This document shows positions 13,261 through 25,472 of a DNA stretch of 64,000 bases, piece by piece. Within the stretch, counting starts at the first letter, position 1, and every line of letters begins with the position of its first letter. The notes beneath the pieces were generated by a model. It ran no database searches, had not been told where the DNA came from, and worked only from the letters and a program-made list of their open reading frames with translations. The position numbers and the translations under genes are program-made. This DNA is from Drosophila persimilis (Eukaryota > Arthropoda > Insecta > Diptera > Drosophilidae): positions 3,596,001 through 3,660,000 of the forward strand of contig NW_020825288.1 of NCBI RefSeq assembly GCF_003286085.1, in the 5' to 3' direction.

Positions 13261-14496
13261 TCATTCCACCTTCAGCGGCTTCACGCTGTTGTTGTTCAGA
13301 TCGATGTATGCCTTGGCCGGCTGTACCTGGCCCTGGCTCTGGCTCTGGCTTGTGATCTGGGTCTGGGTGGGCATGCAGCCCATGCCGCCGGCGGCGCGGA
13401 GTGCGGACTGGGCCAGACTGCTGCCGGTCCGGGAGCTGCCATCGATGCCCTTGTTCTTGTTGTAGGTCTTGCGGTAGAAGTTGCCGAACAGATATAGGAA
13501 GATGACGGTGTTACCCACGAAGAAGAAGGTGAGTGTCTTGGGCATGTTGCAGCCCTTGGCGCCGACGGCCAGCATGTAGCCGAGGATCAGGACGAACTGG
13601 ATCAGCTGGATGCTTGTCATGTACTTCTTCCACCAGAGGTACTTCTGGTACTGGGGTCCCATGGCCGCCACCATGTAGTAGAAGTACATCATGATGTGCA
13701 CGCCCGAATTGAGGATGCCAATGATCACGCCCTGCTCGCCGGGCGCGTACTTCAGGTAGCCCCAGGAGAAGAGCACGGTGATTGTGTGGTGGTAGACATG
13801 CAGGAACGACACCTGGTTGTTCTTCTTGCGCAGCACAAAGAACGTCGTGTCCAGCAGGTCGATGATCTTCGAGAAGAAGTAGAACCAGGCTCCCGAGTAC
13901 AAAGCCAGATTCTGTTCACGCGTGCGATTGATTTCGCACTTCTTCGAGAAGATGGAGGATATCACATTGCTCTCCTGGATGGACTGTAAATGAAGGAGGG
14001 AAATGAAATGATTAGAATATGTGAATATTCAATATATACATATATGTAGCTGCTCTCATTTAGTATGTCGTACGAGCACGTTTATAGGGTGCTTATGATA
14101 ACTGAATAATACATCAATGGGGAGCATCAGCAGCCGCTTTATGATCTGAATAATTATGACGGGTTTTATGGACTCACCGTGCGACACATCCAAATGGAGT
14201 AGCAGACCTGGAAGGCGTTGTAGAACACCATGATACGCTTCAGATCCATGGGCTTGCGGTTCTTCATGAACTCGGGTCCGATCTTCAGAATAAACGCAAG
14301 GTAGAGTAAAACCACACCAAAGACAGGCGCCGGGGAACTCATCAGGAACCAGCTGTCCACAGTCTCATCTGCACACGAAGGTTTGGGAAGTTAGTTTGAG
14401 TATTACCGAAGAGCTTTCCCTATTAATATTTCACTCACCCACGCCCTTGGACAGGCCGGAGATGCGCTCCTCGAATATCTTCATGTAAGTAGTCAT
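13261..14496 (-). CDS. CG33110: Very-long-chain fatty acid elongase (ELOVL family), CG33110-like
   Basis: This is an ER membrane enzyme of acyl-CoA chain elongation. Three coding exons on the minus strand, 14496-14439, 14368-14178 and 13983-13261, join in phase to 323 residues. The catalytic HVYHH is at residues 145-149, preceded by KIIDLLDT and FFVLRKK and followed by HIMMYFYY and KYLWWKKYMT. Family members usually have KxxELxDT, so the Glu-to-Asp change is notable. The last 80 or so residues are a hydrophilic Ser/Gln/Gly-rich tail, longer than in the other two elongases here. The start MTTYMKIFEER is the first in-frame ATG. Its 3' end faces the sit-like gene. The symbol is from memory of the fly protein, which has similar N- and C-termini. 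Confidence 0.88.
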
Positions 14497-17400
14497 TGCG
14501 GCTGCTTGGGTTTGGTTCCGATTCGGATTCTGCAATTGGCAACTGCAGGATGGGAGGAAAGGGGAAACAGGCTTTAGAAATTTTCGCCCAAAATCGAAAA
14601 TTCAGAGCTCGACGTCCGCACGCCGCGTTGCCAAAATATTGAATGAAAAGATATTCTAAAAGCCCGAGTGCTTAGAGAGGCTTGGCACGTTCGAGAGTCG
14701 CGGCTCGAGAGTCGCGGGCTATTGATTATGCTAGCGAGACGAGCGTGATCCGCATTGGAATGCCAGAAGCCAACTACGCAAACGCTTTATTAATGAAATG
14801 TAAGAGAAGACTTATTTAGTTATCCCATATGCAAAACGGGACGAGCACCGAGCCAGGCGAAACCCAAATCGAATGATGAATGACGACAGACGAATCCAGA
14901 TAAAAAGCTGCAATCCGAGGCTGCCACTGTTGCACCCCAATGGCACACGAGTATGATTGCAACTTGAAAATTGCCATCTCGAAATCGATAATGGCTTGAG
15001 ATTCGCATTATAGAGATGCGATGCGATGCGATGCTGGTGGCTGTTCGCTGGTTGCTGGCTGGGTATTTAAGATTCTTGGCTGACCACGACCGCAAGTCAA
15101 TGGCTTCGAAACCTGAACAGAGCCAAACTCAAGGCTTCATTTGAATTTCTCGCCTTGGCACTAAAGTCGATCTAACTTTGGCATTCATCTTGTACGAGTA
15201 TCTATGTGTCTGTATGCCGTATCTCTGTGTTTATATCTCCAAGATAACAACCAGCACACTCACATCGTTTATGTTCTAGGCATTTACATAGTAGCCATTG
15301 CCAAGCCAATCGAAGCCATTGCCTTCGTGTCTTCCTTTTGGGCGATTGTTGGGTATTGTTATTTAAATTGCACACGGAACATCACTATTCGATTGAATAA
15401 ATGGATACGATCCACCGAAATGTATTCAATTACAAATGTCTTAAGAACTTGTTCTTATGTAACATTCGGTTTTTCGTTTTTTGTTGGTTTTATAGTTTTA
15501 GTTATAGTTTCTGTGTGTTAACCACTGACCTAGGCAACTCGAACCGGAACTTGAGGCAGAATCTTCTGGAATACTATTAGCGTGTATAATTAGCTGGTCG
15601 CCGCATATCCAGTTTGCGGCATAGGCAGGGAGATCAACTGGGTTAGGTGCTCTTTAACTTTGCTATATTTTTATATATTTTCCAGCGCACGGGTATACTT
15701 GATTTGTTTGTGTGTTTGGTTTGGTGAAAAGGAACTTTAAAATCAAGGCCTTCTTCGAGTGTGTGGTTTAACTTAATGACTGTCAAATGACTGGAGTTTT
15801 CAAATCGCAGCGTTTCTGGGCTCTAATGTCAGACAATTTTCATGGATCACATGGCGGGTAATTGAATTTGGAGAGCCTTCGCATTGAAAGTCGCCATTTG
15901 CTGCCACCTGCCACTGCCACTGCCAGTGCCACTAATTGGTTATACACGGCGTATGATTGATATTTTGCGGACTGCAACCGTGCGACTGCCAACAGCGACT
16001 GAGACTGGGGTCTCTGTCAGGGTTACAGCCCCATACCCGTGTACCCATTCCCATTCCCATTCCCATTCTGTAGCCCATTCCGAAAGCAATTCCTAGACCC
16101 ATTCGTATGCAAGGCACTTGGCAGCCGTAGATTGACACTGGAGACAGGAAAAGTGAGCTCTGAGCATCATCACGACCAAAAATGTGACGCCAATCGACAC
16201 GACGTCTGAGTCAGTCGTCACCCGTTCCACTGGCTGTTGACGCTGTCACCTCCGCCTGTCCTCCTGTCATGTTCTAAATTTAGGGGCACCCACACACCTC
16301 CTACCACCCCTAGTGCTAGGCTCTTCTCGGGCTTTGCTACACTTTTGTAAGCCCAAAGGCCGCCGGACCATTGCTGGTGCACGCTGGGACTCTGTTGAGA
16401 GTCTTCCGGCTGCCCCGCCTTGGCCAGTCGACACAAAAAAGCTCGACAAATAGGAACAAATAAATTAAGAAACGAACAAGGAGAAGTGGCAACAGAGGCA
16501 GCAGAGGCAGACTGCCACGCACGCATAAAATATGTGTTTTGTATGCATAATTGATTCTGGTTTTTGCAAATTTCATACCCTTTCAGAGGTGCTTGTCGAA
16601 CGCCTTGTCAGCATTATCAGAACCGCGACTCCGCTGTGGATTTACCCAGCCCCCAGGTCTCGTCGCCTTCGCGTGCTGTACTCGAACATACATGTAGGTC
16701 TGCCGAACATTTTGAAATGTTTAACAATCGTTCAGCTTCAGCTTCAGATTCAGTTTCAGTTTCTGGTTCTCTTTTTTGGCCCGTCTGTGACTAATGCGAA
16801 AAGTACGAGTATCTAAACACCCAAAGGCTGTCTGGACAGTGCGGAAAAGCCCCGCAAAAGGCGTTAATTTTGTATGATTTTTCAACATGAAACAAAGAAA
16901 AAAAATAAACAACTTAATTTGCCACTAATTTCGGATCTAATGAAGGCCGATGGAGGGCATTAGCATTAGTCTTCTACTCATTGTCCAACGAAACAAACCA
17001 TCTGTGATTCATTTGCTATTAATGAGCCAGTCGCCAGATTGCAGCTTTTGCATGTGTCTTTTGCATAATTGCATTTGGCAAATGCATGGCACAAAAAAAG
17101 ATCTTAATATTTTGTCGTCAAGTATTTGACGAACCTCATGTATGGGGCGGATGTTTTCCTATCGTAGCACGATTTTCACACGCATTTGTGTTGTGTAAAT
17201 GAAAACAATCAACCAGGCATGTGAAGTTCCCGAATACATTAGCCCTATCCCCATCCCCATCAATGGGTGTCGGCAGTGTGTTAGACAGCAGAACTCAGCG
17301 ACAGCGACAGTGACGGTGACTGTAAGTTCAACCTACAGTAGAGGGTATGCCATGGGGTCGAGCAACCCTCACTGTCGCGTTCTGACTCGTTTCGTTTCGT

Positions 17401-20243
17401 TTCGTTTTGGGTTTCGCGAGGAGAGGGAGTGCAACAGGTTAATCATTTAACTCTGGCTGTGTCAAGTGCATATGTTTTATGGTTTCATGCTTGCTTAGCG
17501 CAGTAAATTAATTTTTTTTTTTTCTGTTTTCGCCAGCCGAGGCATTTACAGCAGAGGAGAAGGCAAGGCAGCCAAGCCAAGCCATTGCGCCGAGTCAGCC
17601 GAGCACTTGGCAACCACACATCCAAATCCACATCCAAATCCAAATCCAAATCCATAGCTAACACGGTGCCCAGCGCCAGCGCCAGAGTCAGAGTCAGAGA
17701 CAGGTTCGGTTCAGAGTCAGAGACTTTTTGGGCAGACGCTCTTCTGACAATCTTTAATTACTGGGTAAATATTTGCAGCGTTAATTGGATTTTTTCTCTT
17801 TAAAGTCGGTGTGTTTTCTTTTTGTTTTTTCGTTTTTTGGGAACTGTAACGGATGGATGGAATGGACGGGAAACTTTTGCAGGGGCACAGGTACAAATCG
17901 TCATGAAATTTGTTTGCTTAACCATGATTTCATGGCTGGCGGTGTCGGGTCTTCGCAATGGAATCAAATGATGGGGTGCAGATGGAGGCCAGGCACCTGA
18001 TGCAGCTGCGAATTGAATTGCAATCGATTACAAGTTCAAAACGTTTAGTTTTGGCCGCCCCAATGCTGCCAGAGTCTTGGCCTTGGCTGACTGGCAAAAT
18101 TGCAGCTCCTCAAGCCAGTTTTTAGCATTTAATCTATGTGCAATGCATTGGGTTAAGGTCGACTAGAAAATCTCAGACAGACAGCAGTCCCCAGTCCCCC
18201 AGCAGCAGCACCACCACTGCCATCAGAGGAGTACATATTACTGTCCAAAGAGCAGCGAAAAAAGTTAAGTTGGTCAAGTCGATTGCAACCCACTTTTGCT
18301 TGCTGGCAATCCAGTTTCCACCGATTTGGGTTAGGGAATGTCCCGTCCCGAAAACTTGCTCTCTAATTTATGCAACACTTTCACACCACAGATGTCCCAA
18401 AAATTCAATCACTTCCGTACCTGTTCTGGCCGCTGGCTGTTCTGTGGATGGCTTCTGCTTATATTCTGCACGTACGCGTATGGAGTTCCCTCCGAGGAAT
18501 CAGCTCACTCACTCACACACGCCGCACGCTGGAAGAGATTCGGACTCGACTGGGGCCAACGCCAAGAAGACACTAATATGGAGTTCTACACGCTCGGCTG
18601 TATAAATAAACAAAATGAACGAGCTTCGCGGTCTCCGGGCCCGGGCCGGCCATGTTTTTGCCTTTGACGTCGCTGCCGCTGCTGGCGTCAGCTTGAGCTG
18701 CGCAGTCGGCTATACGTACAGATATATGTATGTACATACATACATATATGTAGATATAGTATATTCTCTGTCTGTCTTTCGACCCGATGCCAATGCAAGT
18801 CGAAGCCGCGTTAATGGCCAATTTTAGTTTTCAGTTTTGTTGCTCGGTTTTTCAGATCTCCGGTGGTAAGGTCAAGTTTGAAACAATTAAAGCGAATGTG
18901 TTGGCCAAAAAGAAAGCAAAACTGTTGGCTCCGCTTTTCTGCCCCTGCTGTGGTTTATTTTGAACAAGTTTATTAACCCTATACCCAAATTGGCCAACAA
19001 AACATGCAGATGCTATCGGAAAAAAAACAGCACACCCGCCCAAAAGAGAAACCGAAAACGAAGACGAAGAGAAAAGGGGGATAGACGAATACCAAAATAA
19101 AGCAAAATAATGTTTGGCTTTAAATTAACCGCTAGACAATTGATTTATTATCGTTGTCACGTCAATACAGTCCTCACATTGGGTCTGACTCAATCGTAGG
19201 CTTATATGACACTCGCCACAGCCCCACCCCCCTTCCCTTCCCTTTCCCATTCCCACCCCCATCACCGACCTGACTGACGGCGGACACTGATTCCGTCTTT
19301 ATTACGGTCTGGTCTGGTCTATTTACTTACGCAAATCCATCACTTAGCACATCGCCAGGTATTTTGGGAAGCACTTTGCCGCTCCATTGATGGGATGGGA
19401 AATTTCAACTCACTTTCCACAAATGTCGGTCAGGGGCCACGGCCACACCCACGTGCTAAGTGTCCGGACAAATGTTTGCCAAAGTCCATGCACTTTCCAT
19501 CATCTGGTCGGCGACGCAGCGGAACAATCTTCCGGGTCTTTAGCATTTTCATGAAAAAATAACAAAAACACACACTGAAAATGGCAACAAAATAGCCGTT
19601 TTGCATTTTATTTTATCGCCCGTTTGTCATTCAAGCGGCGTGTATTAGCGGCGTTTCTACTTTGTGATATTGTGATGAAGACCCTGAACTTCAGCTACTC
19701 AATAATTTAATAAAATCAATTTTGTACCGCTAGCTAGAGTTTATGCTAAATCTTCGTCTGATCCTTGGCCAAGTTTCTGACAGGGCTTATCAGAACGACG
19801 TGTAGAGAGCAGAAACTCAACTGATTAATTAATTTTAATGGCCTAGTTTTTAAGGTGAACATGAAGAGTTCAAGTTTATTCTTCGACTTTCTGGGGGAAG
19901 TACACGGTGGGCAAAAGAATATGAAATCGACAGAAAAGCATCATATTTTGAATACATATTATTGGCGAGAATTTTAAATTATTCCACTAGAAAAATAAGT
20001 TATTTAAGTACCCTCACTTTGTACTGTAAGATTTATATATTTAGCCTGTTTGTTTTAATTGATGTTACTGTACATTGTAGGCAAGTAGGATAGGTAAGTT
20101 TTGTAAGCGCTAAATATAATACGTATCTCATATAACCGACACCTTGCTATCCAGCACTATCAGTGATTTCAAATTTACCGCGCATCCAAGGCGCTGCCAC
20201 ATTAAGAGCTGTTAAGTGCAATCATATAATTGTTTAACATTTA

Positions 20244-20251
20244 TATCGATA
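20244..20251. promoter_or_regulatory. DRE-like palindrome TATCGATA
   Basis: This is a perfect match to the Drosophila DNA-replication-related element core. It lies in an AT-rich context about 1.8 kb before the AdipoR coding sequence. A chance match is possible. Confidence 0.25.
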
Positions 20252-21209
20252 TATGTATGAAAAAAACCACCATCACGGAAGCTGGTTAAAATGAAATTTA
20301 GGCAAAACCTCGATTTAAATCATATATAACTGTATATTTAAACAATTTCATTAAATTAAAGATCATAGAGTACAACAACTTCCAAATCGTAGTTCCGTGC
20401 ATCAATTATTCCTCTGGATTCCTAACAATTCGACTTTGGCGCGTATCTCTTCGAGTCGGTTATGCCTATCTTTGTCGCTCTTTAGCCTTGATATAGGCAT
20501 CTACACGAAGAATTATTATTATTATTATTGGTATTATTTTCCGCGATTTAACTAAATTTGTTGCCGTGTTAAAATAAAAAGGGTTTCAGTGGGCTAAGTT
20601 CGATTTTTCAATGGTGTTTAGACACCCATTTTAGCTCACACACCTTGCAAATTTTTAAATTTTCATAGTATTTTCTAATATTTTCCAGTATTTTTATTGA
20701 CAAAAATGTCCCAAAAGTCAGTTAAAAAGTGGATAACGGAGGTTTTTCACACTGGCGATTCCATGGGGCTTATATGAAAAAAAGACCAACAAATTTCTAT
20801 AAAAATCCACTAAAATTAAAGTTAGCTAGTCCTGTAGAAAAATGATTCGTCAATTTGCGAAAAGTCTTTATTAATTTCGTCATATCTTCATATTAAATTA
20901 ACCAAATAGGGTATACAAAGGCTATACACTCATCATACCAGCAACATTGCGACTGTTTTTTTTTTTGTTGAACTATTTTTCCTTGTTTTAGACAAACTTC
21001 AATAAAAGCAAGGACTAAAAACCAGTCAATCCTGAAGATAATTTATTCTTCAACGTCCTAAAATAATGTGGGCAAAGCTGAGAGATCGAAATAGCTATTA
21101 ATATTCGACGGAATATCCAAATCGGAATATGTAAAATAGGACTTGTATTCGTCAGTATATTTACGGTATATTTTTCAAATGAGACGGTATATTTTGGTAT
21201 ATCTCTGAG

Positions 21210-21250
21210 GGTCGGACCGTATATTTTATCTGGTCGGACCGTATATTTTA
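21210..21250 (+). repeat. 22-bp tandem repeat carrying GGTCGGACCG and TATATTTT
   Basis: The 19-base unit GGTCGGACCGTATATTTTA occurs at 21210-21228 and again at 21232-21250, giving a period of 22. Related GGTATATTTT motifs sit just upstream (21164-21200). Each unit includes a palindromic CGGTCCGACC/GGTCGGACCG core. Confidence 0.9.
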
Positions 21251-22021
21251 ATAAATAAAAAAAGAAAAAAAATCTGCTGCTCCTGCACCATCCAAATAAA
21301 TAAAGTAAATAAATTAATTACTGGGCAAGTGCTAGCTTCGAGGGTCCTTTGGAGTTACACGCACAGCAGCGCAAGTTTCAGGAAGCGCTTAAATATGTGA
21401 GTGACGCATAAAGAGTGAAATCTTTCCACATCTTAATTGTTGTGGCCGTGCTGGCCTCAATGGTCTGGTCTGGGAAAACTGAATTGTGTGCACTGCGCAG
21501 GTGAAAAATGCATCCGAAGTGTCGTTTTTTTGCTCTCACACGTGGCCTTGTGGCCGAAGTTCTCAATGAGTGTCATGTGGCTGTTATCTATGAGTGTCCC
21601 TGGGGTCCTCGTGACATCTGTCCCATACTCCTGCCTTTGTTGGCAACGCTATGCCCCATCTTATGTAAAACTTTAATTGGCAGCTAACTCGCTAAATGAT
21701 AAAAAACACAGTGCACAGACACCCGTACTTGTGCCATGCATATACGCTATACAGCCGGCTGGGATACAAAGTTCACTTGGACTTTTCTGTTGCTGGGAGC
21801 CACATGTGTATCCATATAAAATTGATATTGCCGCACTAATAAAAGCAATTCTCCTATAAAATTCCCCGAATGCCAGCTGGCCATGATTTCGAGAATGTGA
21901 TATCGTAGAAATAACAATAATCGATCCTATTTCACTCGGGGAAAACTTGAGTTTCTGTTTCTAGTTTAGTTAAAACTCCTACATTTCAGCACTATTTGTG
22001 TGGGAGGCTAGAAAGAGCGTC

Positions 22022-24762
22022 ATGGAATCTTCTTCGAATCTGCTCGAACGCAAGAAATCGGTCAGCGATTTGTCTGCCGAGGTGGAGGAGACCTCCACAG
22101 CAACCACTGGCCTGGACTCGTCTGGCCACTCGTCTGCCGGTGCGGGGACCACTGCAACCACAACAGCCACGCAACACGGAAGCGATGAGACCGAGGAAGA
22201 TATTTTCGAGCAGGTACAAATGATACTTCGCAAGCGTCGCGGCTGGGGACCGGATGATTCCCTCAGCAATGATCTACATTTGCTGGAGTACGACGATGAG
22301 CTGGGCGAGGAGGACGATGCCGGATGCCCACTGCCCTCCACACCGGAGGACACACAGCTCATCGAGGCTGAGGTAAGTCAAACCGCCGTTTAAGCCCGTC
22401 CTTGTCGTTTACGCTAAACAGCTGTGCAAAAAGCATTTGCACACTCAAGTGCTGTGCAACCTTATCGCTGACCTGGCACCGCGTTGTGTTATCGCTCTGT
22501 TGTTGGTGTTCGCAGCCAGGGAGCGCAGGCCGAAGGCAGGTTACTCTAAGTGTCTGTAGTCTTTTCATTGTCGTTTTCAACGACTGCTCTTATCGTTCGA
22601 ACTATTGCAGAGGCCCACAATGTGGCCATTGCCTTACTGCCGCAGGTGGCAATTGCAAAAGTTATAGAACATTCGATACACTGGAGCAGTGGAAATGCTT
22701 TACAGAACATTAAGCGCATTTTCCAATCCTGCCTTTCAGTTGAATATTGAGTATAGTTCTCTCGATACTTTCAATCAGTTCCGTTCCGGATTAGAGGTGT
22801 CGAGGGCCGGCTTAGGCCGAAAACGGTGGGAAAAATAACCAGACGACGTCAGATGTGGAGCTGATAATGGGACGTTGGGGACGGAGAGAGGCAGCATCGG
22901 GCGCGCTATCTTATCGCCAGGCGCATTTTGTTGTTTTTTTTTGTTGTCTTGTTCCGTGAACAAAAGTTTATACAAACCGTTTCAACTAAGTATGCGACAG
23001 TCAGATTCTTCAAAGTATAAACGCTCGTTGTGCCGCACACTTAGTTTTAGTTTTTGAAACGAATCGCTGTTTGCCGCTCAAAATGCCAGACAAGCAGCAG
23101 TCCCAGCCGGAGGTTGTCTTGACTGTGATCGACCCGGATCTGGAGCCGCAGAGCGATGTTCCGATCGAGGACTCCCCGAAGAAGAATCAGAACGAGGATG
23201 CAATTGAGTGTCAAGCGATCGATAAAGACGTCAGTCCCATTTGCTTTTAGTTTAAACGTTTTGAATGTAGTCTAAGCTTTTGATATTCATATTCGGTTCG
23301 ATGCATGTGTAATTCCCGCATCATTTCCTTCCCTTAGATGACGGAAGTACTGAAGGCTGGGGTGCTGTCCGACGAAATCGATTTGGGTGCATTGGCCCAC
23401 AATGCCGCGGAGCAGGCTGAGGAGTTTGTACGCAAGGTAAGTACTTTTGGATAATTGATGAACTATGGCTCAAGCGGAACACCCCTTTTCATTTGATATT
23501 CCGTAACTTTGTTGCACTTTATTTTCCCTTGAATAAATATAAAAACTACTTTTAATTTGTTTTTAATTTGTGTTGAAACTATGCCCCGTTAGCCACTGAC
23601 TGAGGCCCTTAACCCAAACCCAACCCCAAACCCAAACTCCAAGCCACCCCTGCCCTATTAGTCAAGTTCACTAACCGTTTATATTTAACTTTCCCTGACG
23701 CATGTAGGTGTGGGAGGCCAGCTGGAAGGTGTGCCACTACAAAAACCTACCAAAATGGCTGCAGGATAACGATTTTCTACACCGCGGACATCGCCCACCG
23801 TTGCCCTCGTTCCGCGCTTGCTTCAAATCGATTTTCCGCATTCACACGGAGACGGGAAACATTTGGACCCATTTGCTGGGCTTCATTGCGTTCCTTGGCG
23901 TCGCTGTGTACTTCATTACGCGTCCATCGGTGGAAATTCAGACACAGGAGAAGATCGTTTTTGGCGCCTTCTTTATTGGGGCAATTGTTTGCTTAGGATT
24001 CTCATTTACTTTCCACACACTGAGCTGTCACTCTGTAGAGATGGGAAGACTGTTTTCAAAGTAAGTCCACCATATCATGGGAAGTGTATTGTGTTCTAAT
24101 TCTTTCGTTTACCCACAGACTGGACTACTGTGGAATTGCGCTGCTAATTATGGGATCTTTTGTGCCTTGGCTGTACTACGGTTTCTACTGTCATTACCAG
24201 CCAAAGGTGATCTATCTGTCAGTGGTCTGTGTCCTGGGCGTGCTCTCCATCATTGTCTCGCTGTGGGATAAGTTCTCGGAGCCAGCACTTCGTCCATTGC
24301 GCGCTGGCGTTTTCATGAGCTTTGGACTGTCCGGCGTCATTCCAGCCATTCACTACAGCATCATGGAAGGATGGTTCAGTCAGATGAGTCGTGCCAGTCT
24401 GGGATGGCTAATCCTCATGGGTAAGTTTCATAATCAGAGGATATTTTGAAGATGTAATCGAATTTTGTTTCACTCTATTAGGCCTACTCTACATCATCGG
24501 TGCCTTGCTGTATGCCCTACGTGTGCCCGAGCGTTGGTTCCCTGGAAAGTTCGACATTTGGGTAGGGTTTCGGTTATCTCTTGAGATAAGGAAAATGACT
24601 CACTCAACGATCAATTTTATTTTGCAGGGACAATCGCACCAGATATTCCACATCCTTGTGATTGCTGCGGCCTTTGTGCACTATCATGGCATCTCCGAGA
24701 TGGCCATGTACCGTGTCATGTATAGCGAGTGCACCGTGCCGATTGAGCCTATTACCTTCTAG
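22022..24762 (+). CDS. AdipoR: Adiponectin receptor homologue (PAQR family), seven-pass membrane protein
   Basis: PAQR-family receptors have an intracellular N-terminus and a zinc site in the membrane; adiponectin receptors are linked to lipid metabolism and ceramide hydrolysis. Six coding exons join in phase: 22022-22372, 23338-23436, 23708-24060, 24119-24420, 24482-24561 and 24628-24762, giving 439 residues. An acidic cytosolic N-terminus comes first. The core contains FHTLSCHS with the predicted zinc ligand His253, then SKLDY with Asp270, and SHQIFH with His399 and His403, matching the human AdipoR1 ligands H191, D208, H337 and H341. Seven hydrophobic segments follow residue 200 or so. A GTG 24 bases upstream is in frame, but the ATG at 22022 is preferred. 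The first exon is preceded by a TTTCAG acceptor at 21989, so there is a 5' UTR intron. An alternative first exon lies at 23083. Confidence 0.95.
23083..23229 (+). CDS. AdipoR: Alternative first coding exon of AdipoR
   Basis: An ATG at 23083 opens a 49-codon frame ([11 protein letters not shown]..., acidic, with [10 protein letters not shown]) that ends in phase 0 at a GT donor (GTCAGT, position 23230). It joins exactly to the shared exon at 23338, which begins ATGACGGAAG. The resulting isoform would have 371 residues. It would differ from the 439-residue form only in the cytosolic N-terminus. About 100 bases upstream look like 5' UTR, so a second promoter inside the first intron (22373-23082) is likely. 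The shared exon also begins with an ATG, which could initiate a still shorter form. No transcript evidence is available here. Confidence 0.7.
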
Positions 24763-25472
24763 AAGCTGAATGTGGATACTGAGGATACAATCATACAATC
24801 ATAAATACATAGAATCCCACACATACGAGTATATTCACATACACAATACTGCGATCTAGCGCAATTTTACAATGCAACCGTTTTTAGCGTTTGGTGAGCA
24901 TCTGTACCTTGTTATACGAATAGATGAAAACCGATCCATATTCCAGGCATAATTTACGCGCATTTATCATCCAATTCAAAATCGTTCATTATACAAAAGG
25001 GAAATCTAGCAAAACGTTAATTATCGAATGAAATTTGCAGTAGAGTAATTAATATATGTACAACTATTTATAAAATTCCAATTTCGTTTACTTAATATTA
25101 TCTTTAGTTGATGAAAGGGATTGCTTGCAAAGGGACGAAATGCCAGGGTCATTCATGGCCAGGTGGGGATTGTGGAGCCTTCGCTCAGGCTTACGGTTAC
25201 TCTCTCTATACTGTAGAACCATTCGAAAAGGCAAGCAATTTCCTCTTTTAAGTTATAGAATTAGATGAATTAGAATCATTAGGATTACATGGAATAGTGA
25301 ACACAGATCTAAAACGTTATACGAGGTCTAAATTTACGTTAAATTCTAAATCCAATCACACACATACTCGTACTAGGGCTTGTTTTCACAGCAGCTACCA
25401 TCACATACATATATTACAATATGCATGGCCGATCTATTACCAACACGCGGCGAAGTGCAAACAATAAATAAA
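24763..25472 (+). promoter_or_regulatory. AdipoR 3' UTR with overlapping poly(A) signals at 25463-25472
   Basis: No coding frame is seen after the AdipoR stop. Overlapping AATAAA hexamers at 25463-25468 and 25467-25472 are the best polyadenylation signals. Confidence 0.5.

Larger units (their letters stand above)
14497..21989. other. Intergenic region between divergent CG33110-like and AdipoR genes
   Basis: No convincing coding region is seen in 7.5 kb. It should contain the 5' ends and regulatory DNA of both flanking genes. A minus-strand acceptor (CCTGCAG read near 14540) suggests a 5' UTR intron for the elongase. Repeats seen are CCCATT hexamers near 16045-16070, TTTCG near 17390-17410, CCAAAT/AGAGTC arrays near 17620-17720, an ATT tract near 20515-20530 and the 22-bp repeat at 21210-21250. 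A TATCGATA (DRE-type) octamer is at 20244-20251. The AT-rich part at 19,850-21,000 may be decayed transposon sequence. Confidence 0.5.
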
